Origin: CADEFQ01 sp050249415
GTDB taxonomy: Bacteria > Pseudomonadota > Gammaproteobacteria > Steroidobacterales > Steroidobacteraceae
NCBI GenBank assembly: GCA_050249415.1
Contig: JBFWQO010000005.1
Location: forward strand, 200,179-264,178
Length of the DNA: 64,000 bases
Direction: 5' to 3'
Shown piece by piece: positions 58,784-64,000 of the stretch. Each line of letters begins with the position of its first letter. Positions within the stretch are counted from its first letter, which is position 1. Under the pieces are notes generated by a model, which did not search any database, was not told the DNA's origin, and saw only the letters and a list, made by a program, of their open reading frames with translations. The translations under genes and the position numbers were made by a program.

Positions 58784-59547
58784 CGCACCGCCTCCCCCGG
58801 CTTCCCGATCAGGCCCTCGCCGATCCAGCCCTTCAACAGGCTCGCCGCACGCAGGGCCGCGGCGTCGGCCGAGGTGGCGAGGCCGGCGCAAAGCTCGGCG
58901 AAGCTGATGCCCTCCGCGAGGCGTGCCACGGCTTGCGCCTCTTGCGGCGGCATCGACCGGAACCTGACCGTGAGCCCTTGCCGCCAGGCCACCCACGCGA
59001 CGGGCGTCGCATCCCGGGAGTCGGGCGGCGGGCCTTCGGCGCTGGCCGCTCTCCAGCACTCGACGGCGTTGGTCGTGGATTCGTAGGTCCTCGCCGTCCG
59101 GTGCAGTTGCAGCTCGAGAAACGGCCATTCCTGTGGCGCGAGGCTGGCGAGATCGGCCTCCGTCATCGCCGCGCCGTTCGCGGCGTCGAATACTTCCGCC
59201 AGCAGCCATTCCCAGCGGGCAAGATCGGCGTGCATTCCCTGCAGGCCGCGCTGCAGCTCCGCGCCGTACCAGCGGATCGACGCATGCGCCGGTGGATTGC
59301 GCGCGATGTGGTCTGCAGCCAGGGCCTCGAATGCGGCACGGCCGATCCGCTTGCGCAACACCGGGTAGCTGGCGGTGAGCGCCTCCGTGAGCCGTGCGCG
59401 ATAGGCATGCTCGTAGATGGCGAGCCTGCCGGCCACATCCTGCGCCCGGCCGGCGATGCCCGCCTCGATCGGCCGATTTCCGCGCGACGGCTCGCCATGC
59501 AACACGCGTCGCTGCAGCGCCTCCTGGAACGCGGCGAGGGCCGTCAT
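58780..59547 (-). CDS. bufC2: DUF2063 partner protein, BufC2
   Basis: A 255-residue DUF2063/HvfC-family protein with AAFQEALQRRVLHG and YEHAYRARLTEALTASYPVLRKRIG in the N-domain and a winged-helix-like C-terminal region (SLLKGWIGEGLI). Only distantly like BufC1 in sequence, consistent with serving a different precursor (BufA2). The ATG overlaps the bufB2 stop (ATGA). The last gene of the bufA2-bufB2-bufC2 operon. Confidence 0.86.
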   Translation of the reverse strand: MTALAAFQEALQRRVLHGEPSRGNRPIEAGIAGRAQDVAGRLAIYEHAYRARLTEALTASYPVLRKRIGRAAFEALAADHIARNPPAHASIRWYGAELQRGLQGMHADLARWEWLLAEVFDAANGAAMTEADLASLAPQEWPFLELQLHRTARTYESTTNAVECWRAASAEGPPPDSRDATPVAWVAWRQGLTVRFRSMPPQEAQAVARLAEGISFAELCAGLATSADAAALRAASLLKGWIGEGLIGKPGEAVR

Positions 59548-60386
59548 GCGGCCGCCTCGAGGACACTGGCCGCGAGACGGCGTGCGTGGTCGAGCTCGGC
59601 GACGAGTTCCGCAAGCGGCGGAATGTGGTCGTCCCGCTCGAGGGTCGTCGCGGCCCCGGGAAAACGTGCCACGGCGCGTTCGTAGAGCTGCCAGACGGCC
59701 TCGGCCACGGGTGCGTCATGCGTATCGATGAGCATCCCACCCTGGCGGCTGTGCCCCGCGAGATGCAGCTGCCTCACGCGCGCGACGGGCAGTGCGCGCA
59801 GGTAGTCTCGCGCGTCGAAGCCATGGTTGACGCTGTTGACGTACACGTTGTTGACGTCGAGCAGCAGCAGGCAGTCGGCCGCCTCGCTGACTTGCGCGAC
59901 GAACTCCCATTCGGTCATCTCGGCGTCTGCGCATGCCACGTAGCTCGAGACGTTCTCGAGCATCAGCTGGCAGTCGAGCACGTCCTGCGCCTGCCGCACG
60001 CGCCCCGCGACGTGCGCGACGGCCTCCATGGTGAAGGGCAGGGGCATGAGGTCGTGCAGGTTCACGCCGCCGACGCCGGTCCAGCAGAGGTGATCGGAAA
60101 TGCCCGCGGGCTCGATCCGCCGCGCGAGCTCGCGCACCGATCGAAGGTACCCCAGATCGAGGGGCGCCGTGGAGCCGATCGAGAGCGAGACACCGTGCAT
60201 CACGAGCGGATAGCGCGCGCGCACCCGTTCGAGGTAGTGCAGCGGCTTGCCACCCGGCACCAGGTAGTTCTCGGTGGTCACCTCGAACCAGTCGACGCGG
60301 TGCCCGCCTTCGAGCACCGCGTCGTAGTGCCCGGGCCGCAGCCCGAGGCCGAACCCCAGCGGCTGCGCGGCCGCCGGCTGGCTCAC
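59544..60386 (-). CDS. bufB2: MNIO-family bufferin maturase (DUF692), BufB2
   Basis: A 280-residue MNIO enzyme, the same length as BufB1 but clearly a different subfamily. Matching ligand positions: Glu35, Glu39-Asn40 (DWFEVTTENYL), His64, His99 (SDHLCWTG), Glu144-Asn145 (LMLENVSSY), Asp177/Asn179/Asn180 (LLLDVNNVY), His188, His208/His212 (LHLAGH), Asp221/His223 (IDTHD), Glu250. Start is the GTG at 60386, overlapping the bufA2 stop by four bases, exactly as in operon 1. Expected substrate: BufA2. Confidence 0.92.
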   Translation of the reverse strand: MSQPAAAQPLGFGLGLRPGHYDAVLEGGHRVDWFEVTTENYLVPGGKPLHYLERVRARYPLVMHGVSLSIGSTAPLDLGYLRSVRELARRIEPAGISDHLCWTGVGGVNLHDLMPLPFTMEAVAHVAGRVRQAQDVLDCQLMLENVSSYVACADAEMTEWEFVAQVSEAADCLLLLDVNNVYVNSVNHGFDARDYLRALPVARVRQLHLAGHSRQGGMLIDTHDAPVAEAVWQLYERAVARFPGAATTLERDDHIPPLAELVAELDHARRLAASVLEAAA

Positions 60387-60649
60387 ATCGGCGCCTCGGC
60401 GCCCGCCTTCGCCTTCGCCGCGTCGCACTGGGCCTGCGTCAGCTCGAGGAACCCTTTGCCCTTGCAGGAGTTCTGGCCCTTGCAGGCATTGGTCGCGGTC
60501 TTGCATGCCGACTGGCCCTTGCACGAGTTCACGCCCGTGCAATGCACCTTGGCTTCATCCGCGGCGGAGGCAGGCAACGCGAGCGCGCCGAACAGCAGCG
60601 CCGCGGCCGTGGCGATCGCGGCACCCGTCATCTTCACTGGCTCGGACAT
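60383..60649 (-). CDS. bufA2: Bufferin precursor BufA2
   Basis: An 88-residue secreted precursor of the BufA2 family, start at ATG 60649 with AAGGAGT six bases upstream. Signal peptide to about residue 29 (AAALLFGALALPASA). The mature part has six cysteines: 37, 43, 49, 56, 62 and 75. They lie in a repeated CxxxxxC pattern (VHCTGVNSCKGQSACK, NACKGQNSCKGKGF) followed by LTQAQCDAAKAK. Like bufA1 the gene ends ATGTGA, with the downstream GTG inside. Preceded by an ECF-like promoter motif at 60693-60722. Confidence 0.9.
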   Translation of the reverse strand: MSEPVKMTGAAIATAAALLFGALALPASAADEAKVHCTGVNSCKGQSACKTATNACKGQNSCKGKGFLELTQAQCDAAKAKAGAEAPM

Positions 60650-60692
60650 CTGGAAACTCCTTGTCTGGTACGTGGGAAAGTCATCCACGCAC

Positions 60693-60722
60693 AGGAGACC
60701 GTGCCAGCGGCCCGGACATTAC
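60693..60722 (-). promoter_or_regulatory. ECF-type promoter motif before bufA2
   Basis: On the minus strand: GTAATG, 15 bases, CGGTCTCCT, ending 44 bp before the bufA2 start. The same spacing and 3' nonamer occur before the second bufA1 (61921-61950). GGTCT resembles the -10 of RpoE-like ECF sigma factors. Confidence 0.55.
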
Positions 60723-60739
60723 AGGTAAGATTCCGGCCG

Positions 60740-61231
60740 ATGTCCCGGTCTACTTTCCGTGAGCGGCAGTTCGAGAAGCTGTGCGCACCGCAGAAGGCGG
60801 ATCTCATTCGCTACGCTTTCTGGCTTTGCCGCGACCGCGCGGTCGCCGAGGACATCGTGCAGGAGTCGTTGCTGCGCGCCTGGAAGTCGATCGATGCGCT
60901 CGAGAACGTGGCAGCCGTGAAGCCGTGGCTGCTGACCATCGTGCGCCGCGAATTCGCGCGCGGCTTCGAGCGCAAGCGCCACGAAACGGTGGATATCGCG
61001 GCGCTCGAGGCCGGCAGCGACCCTGCGCTGGCTGTTTGCGGGGACACCGAGGTCGACGACATGCGCCAGGCCATGCTGCAACTGGAACCGATCTACCGCG
61101 AGCCGCTCGTGCTGCAGGTGCTGTTCGGCTATTCCACGGCGGAGATCGCCGCGCACCTCGAAATCAGCCTGCCCGCAGTGCTCACCCGGCTGTTCCGCGC
61201 GCGCGAAAAGCTCCGCGAGGCACTGGCATGA
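60740..61231 (+). CDS. ECF-type sigma factor
   Basis: A 163-residue sigma-70 family factor with only regions 2 and 4. Region 2: FWLCRDRAVAEDIVQESLLRAWKSI and KPWLLTIVRREFARGFERKR; region 4: YREPLVLQVLFGYSTAEIAAHL then LEISLPAVLTRLFRAREKLRE. Start at ATG 60740, 90 bp from the divergent bufA2 start, so the two share an upstream region. The stop overlaps the anti-sigma start (ATGA). In related bufferin loci an ECF factor (SigF type) responds to copper or oxidants; here that is inferred from context. Confidence 0.92.
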   Translation: MSRSTFRERQFEKLCAPQKADLIRYAFWLCRDRAVAEDIVQESLLRAWKSIDALENVAAVKPWLLTIVRREFARGFERKRHETVDIAALEAGSDPALAVCGDTEVDDMRQAMLQLEPIYREPLVLQVLFGYSTAEIAAHLEISLPAVLTRLFRAREKLREALA

Positions 61232-61908
61232 ACTGCCAGGAATTCAGGGCCGCCGTTGGCGCCGAGCCGCAGCGAAGCGATGCGGCCATCGAGGCGCACG
61301 CCGGCGGCTGCGCCGCGTGCGCGGCCTGGCGTCGCGAAATGCAGCGCATGGATGCCGTGATGCGGCGGGCCCTCGCCATCGATGTCGATGCGGCCCGGGC
61401 CGGCGGCAAGGCGACGGCGCAGCAGCCTGCCTGGCGCGGCTGGGCACTGGCGGCCAGCGTCGCCTGCGCGACCCTGGTCGCGGGCCTGCTCTGGTTCGCG
61501 CTGCCGCGCACGGCGCTGGCCGACGAAGTCGTCGCCCACATGAGCGAGGAGCCGGACGCATGGGCGGCGACCCGCCTCGCGGCCGACCCGGCCAGGGTGG
61601 CGCAGGTACTGGCGCGCTCGGGCGTGCGGCTCGCGCCGGATGCCGGACTCGTGTCCTATGCCCATAGCTGCTGGTTCCGTGGCAATTACGTGCCCCACCT
61701 GGTGTTCCAGACCCACGCCGGACCCGTCACGGTCATGGTGCTCACCGACGAGCACGTCGCCCGGCCCGTCGGCTTCGACGAAGAAGGCTATGGTGGCGTG
61801 ATCGTTCCCGCAGATCGCGGCGCCCTCGCCATCCTCTCCCGCGGCGGGCAGCCGGACCCCGGGATCACGGCCCGGCTGCGCTCGGCCGTCAGCCATGGCG
61901 CCCGCTAG
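61228..61908 (+). CDS. Membrane anti-sigma factor with zinc motif
   Basis: A 226-residue protein. The N-terminus carries His24-x3-Cys28-x2-Cys31 (EAHAGGCAAC) plus Cys3, the zinc-associated anti-sigma (ZAS) pattern. One membrane helix follows (WALAASVACATLVAGLLWFALP, about 70-91) and then a periplasmic domain like DUF3379, with HSCWFRGNYVPHLVFQTHAGPVTVMVL. It should hold the adjacent ECF factor inactive until a periplasmic or redox signal is sensed. Overlaps the sigma gene by four bases. Confidence 0.85.
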   Translation: MNCQEFRAAVGAEPQRSDAAIEAHAGGCAACAAWRREMQRMDAVMRRALAIDVDAARAGGKATAQQPAWRGWALAASVACATLVAGLLWFALPRTALADEVVAHMSEEPDAWAATRLAADPARVAQVLARSGVRLAPDAGLVSYAHSCWFRGNYVPHLVFQTHAGPVTVMVLTDEHVARPVGFDEEGYGGVIVPADRGALAILSRGGQPDPGITARLRSAVSHGAR

Positions 61909-61920
61909 GTTCCTGTCGAT

Positions 61921-61950
61921 GCAATAACGGCGAGGTCCGCACGGTCTCCT
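61921..61950 (+). promoter_or_regulatory. ECF-type promoter motif before second bufA1
   Basis: GCAATA, 15 bases, CGGTCTCCT, ending 35 bp before the start at 61985. Identical 3' nonamer and spacing to the motif before bufA2. It lies only 12 bp after the anti-sigma stop codon. Confidence 0.55.
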
Positions 61951-61984
61951 TCCACGTCCGGAACAACCAACGGAGTGGAATGAC

Positions 61985-62236
61985 ATGACAAGGGATCTCG
62001 TGCTTGCGGCCGCCCTCGGCAGCCTCCTCATCCTCGGCCTCGCACCGGCGATCTCCGCCGCGGAACCGTCCGAAAAATGCTTCGGCGTCGCGGCGGCCGG
62101 CAAGAACGACTGCGCAACCGCCGCTCACGCCTGCGCGGGACAGGCGGCAACCGACAGGGACCCGCGCGAGTGGAAGAAAGTGCCCGCAGGCAGTTGCGCG
62201 AAGATGGGCGGCCGTCTGGCAGCACCGGCGAAATAG
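61985..62236 (+). CDS. bufA1: Bufferin precursor BufA1 (DUF2282), copy 2
   Basis: An 83-residue paralogue of the first BufA1: signal peptide about 1-25 (LAAALGSLLILGLAPAISA), cysteines 32, 43, 50 and 71 in EKCFGVAAAGKNDCATAAHACAGQ and GSCAKMGGRL. All four cysteines of copy 1 are conserved in the same spacing. Unlike copy 1 it has no MNIO gene of its own; doxX follows two bases later. BufB1 from the operon 4 kb away is the likely maturase. SD CGGAGTGG precedes the ATG. Confidence 0.9.
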   Translation: MTRDLVLAAALGSLLILGLAPAISAAEPSEKCFGVAAAGKNDCATAAHACAGQAATDRDPREWKKVPAGSCAKMGGRLAAPAK

Positions 62237-62238
62237 CC

Positions 62239-62703
62239 ATGCGCTTCGCGACACTGCATGCGCGCGCGACGGCCTGGCTCGACTGGCTGCAATCCCCGCT
62301 GCTGCTCGCCTGCCGCCTCTATGTGTCCTGGCAGTTCCTGAAGTCAGGCTGGCTCAAGATCTCCGACTGGGACACGACGCTGTCCCTGTTCCAGGAGGAA
62401 TACCAGGTGCCGCTGCTGCCGCCCGCCTGGGCGGCAGTGGCGGGCGCGGCCGGCGAGACGGTTTTTCCGCTGCTGCTGATCGCCGGCTTCGCGAGCCGGC
62501 CGGCCGCGCTCGGGCTGTTCGCGGTGAACGCGCTCGCCGTCTACTCGTATCGGACGGTGCTGCTCGCGGCCGGTTATGAGGCAGCGCTCGCGCAGCACCT
62601 GCTGTGGGGCTTCATGCTGATCGTGCTGATCGCATTCGGCCCGGGACGGATCGCCGTCGATCAGGCCGCCATCGGCAGGGGCGCGGGACGCGCAATTGCG
62701 TAA
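62239..62703 (+). CDS. DoxX family membrane protein
   Basis: A 154-residue protein with four membrane helices of the DoxX/SURF4-like family (PF07681): LLLACRLYVSWQFLKSGWLKI, PAWAAVAGAAGETVFPLLLIAGF, AALGLFAVNALAVYSY, LLWGFMLIVLIAFGPG. DoxX proteins recur in DUF2282/MNIO loci and are linked to redox or thiol homeostasis at the membrane; the exact role is unproven. Two bases behind bufA1 copy 2. The 3' end overlaps the convergent EAL gene by 43 bp. Confidence 0.88.
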   Translation: MRFATLHARATAWLDWLQSPLLLACRLYVSWQFLKSGWLKISDWDTTLSLFQEEYQVPLLPPAWAAVAGAAGETVFPLLLIAGFASRPAALGLFAVNALAVYSYRTVLLAAGYEAALAQHLLWGFMLIVLIAFGPGRIAVDQAAIGRGAGRAIA

Positions 62704-64000
62704 CCCTGCAGGTAGTCGACGCCCATGCCGCGCACCGCCTCGATGGCGGGTTCATCCTCGACGGCCTTGGCGATGACGCGGAACTCGAGCGTGCGCGCGA
62801 GCTTCACCATCGCATCGACCATCGCGCGATTCACGCTGTCGGTGCCGAGGTCCTTCATGAAGGCGCCGTCGATCTTCACGAAATCGACCGGCAGCGTCTT
62901 CAGGTTCAGGAACGAACCGGCACCGGCGCCGAAGTCGTCGAGCGTGAACTGGCAGCCCATCACGTGCAGCACTTCGATGAAGCGCCGCGCCTGCTCGAGG
63001 TTCGCCGCGACCGACGCCTCGCTCAGCTCGAAGCAGACTCGCGCGGGCGCGACCCCCGTGCGGTCGAAGCAATCGACCACGAACTCGAGGAACTGGCCAT
63101 CGGAGAGGGTCTGGCCCGAGATGTTGATCGCCACCGTGCGCCCGGGCGGCACCTGGATCGCGCCGCGCCCGAGCGCCACGAGCGTCGTCTGCACGACCCA
63201 GCGGTCGATGAAGGGGGTGAGGCGGTAACGCTCGGCGGCCTGCATGAAGGCGGCCGGGGGCACATCGCTGCCGCTCGGGTCGCGCAGGCGCACCAGCACC
63301 TCGAGCGCCGGCCCCGTGCCGTTCGCGCCGAGCGCAGGCACGATCGGCTGGTGGTAGAGATGGAACTGGTTGTCCTTGATCGCCGCCTGCAGGCGATGCA
63401 GCCACTGCAGCTCGCCGGAGCGCCGGGCGCTCGCTTCGTCGCGTGCCGAGTAGACCGCAACCTGCCCGGTGCCCTGGCGCTTGGCAACGTAGCAGGCAGA
63501 GTCCGCCGCCGCGAGCAGCTCCTCCATCGTGCCAGACTCGCGCGACAGCTCCACGATGCCGATCGACACGCCGATGCCGAACACGCGGTCGCGCCACACG
63601 AAGCGGTGTTCGGCGACCGCGCGACACACGTCATCGGCGATCTGGCGGGCTTTGTCGAGCGGGCAGCCGAGCAGCAGCATGCCGAATTCGTCGCCGCCGA
63701 TGCGCGCCACGGTGTCCGAATCGCGCACCGCATCGCGCAGGATCTTGGCCAGTTCGCGCAGCAGGCTGTCGCCGGCGACGTGGCCGCTCGTGTCGTTCAC
63801 GAGCTTGAAACGGTCGAGGTCGAGATAGCAGAGGATGTGCGTGCCGTCGCCACGGCGGGCCGCCTCGGCGGCCTCCTCGAGCCGCCGCTCGAATTCGCGG
63901 CGGTTCACGAGCCCCGTCAGCGCATCGTGCGTCGCCTGGTACGACATCTGCCGCGCCATGCCCCGCAGTTCGGTGACGTCGTGCAGCAGCACGACGGTGC
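62661..64000 (-). CDS. GGDEF-EAL domain protein, C-terminal part (runs off window)
   Basis: The frame is open to the window edge, so the N-terminus (probably a PAS domain, judged by VLLHDVTELR) is missing. The GGDEF domain has an intact GGDEF motif (ARIGGDEFGMLL) and SIGIV. The EAL domain has EVLVRLRDP for the EAL motif, NISGQTL, ELSEAS and DDFGAGAGSFLNLKTLPVDFVKIDG, but AKAVEDEPAI where active phosphodiesterases have AEGVE. It could make c-di-GMP; PDE activity is doubtful. The 3' end overlaps doxX (convergent). Confidence 0.88.
   Translation of the reverse strand, partial: TVVLLHDVTELRGMARQMSYQATHDALTGLVNRREFERRLEEAAEAARRGDGTHILCYLDLDRFKLVNDTSGHVAGDSLLRELAKILRDAVRDSDTVARIGGDEFGMLLLGCPLDKARQIADDVCRAVAEHRFVWRDRVFGIGVSIGIVELSRESGTMEELLAAADSACYVAKRQGTGQVAVYSARDEASARRSGELQWLHRLQAAIKDNQFHLYHQPIVPALGANGTGPALEVLVRLRDPSGSDVPPAAFMQAAERYRLTPFIDRWVVQTTLVALGRGAIQVPPGRTVAINISGQTLSDGQFLEFVVDCFDRTGVAPARVCFELSEASVAANLEQARRFIEVLHVMGCQFTLDDFGAGAGSFLNLKTLPVDFVKIDGAFMKDLGTDSVNRAMVDAMVKLARTLEFRVIAKAVEDEPAIEAVRGMGVDYLQGYAIARPAPLPMAA

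Overview
This is 64 kb of GC-rich chromosome (about 70% by eye) from a gammaproteobacterium. Evidence for that assignment: lpoA-yraN; a petABC-sspA-sspB cluster; ibaG-murA divergent from kdsD-kdsC-lptC-lptA-lptB-rpoN-hpf-rapZ; mpl next to ubiX and a LON-domain gene; and an SAH riboswitch in front of ahcY. The GC content and content of the MNIO/bufferin loci resemble Steroidobacterales/Nevskiales/Xanthomonadales-type genomes, but no rRNA or species marker is present, so the order is a guess. No tRNA, rRNA, CRISPR array, insertion sequence or prophage was seen.

Layout. 1-5.2 kb: end of lpoA, yraN, sspBA and the cytochrome bc1 operon. 5.3-6.5 kb: a DegS/DegQ-type protease. 6.8-8.9 kb: a two-gene islet of lower GC coding for exported proteins of unknown function, bracketed by two inverted copies of a structured repeat. 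9.1-18 kb: murein and LPS export genes, rpoN, hpf, rapZ and a lipoprotein. 18.4-26 kb: mgtE, patatin, peroxiredoxin, MoxR/VWA pair and a penicillin-acylase-like hydrolase. 26-31.7 kb: a tkt-gap-pgk-pyk operon. 31.8-34.5 kb: metK, SAH riboswitch, ahcY (methyl cycle). 35.1-39.9 kb: a signalling module of a TonB-domain protein, a CheA-like membrane kinase, CheY and CheX. 40.4-49.7 kb: housekeeping genes (O-methyltransferase, CpdA, TraB/GumN, CPBP protease, LON-domain, UbiX, Mpl, RNase D, adenylate kinase). 49.8-54.7 kb: a pyrophosphate cluster (PPi-type phosphofructokinase, a Rieske-flavodoxin fusion, MAPEG, H+-PPase). 54.9-56.9 kb: an S9 peptidase. 56.9-62.7 kb: a double bufferin locus. 62.7 kb to the end: a GGDEF-EAL protein running off the window.

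The double bufferin locus is the main accessory system. Two operons, each with a cysteine-rich secreted precursor (bufA1 or bufA2), an MNIO (DUF692) enzyme of 280 residues and a DUF2063 partner, converge tail to tail. They are followed by an ECF sigma factor, a zinc-motif anti-sigma and a second bufA1 paired with a DoxX membrane protein. A shared promoter-like motif, G(T/C)AAT(A/G)-N15-CGGTCTCCT, precedes both bufA2 and the second bufA1, which suggests one ECF regulon for copper or thiol-stress defence.

Two families of interspersed, structured repeats fill most of the long intergenic gaps. Family 1 has eight units of 88-235 bp with perfect or near-perfect inverted arms; several stems keep their pairing while changing sequence between copies. 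Six units form three composite pairs with a conserved spacer, and two stand alone. Family 2 consists of inverted arrays of a 7-bp repeat (GCGAACG) ending in GCCAGAA, at 1.15-1.58 kb and 18.0-18.3 kb. I do not recognise either family; they are the best candidates here for something undescribed.
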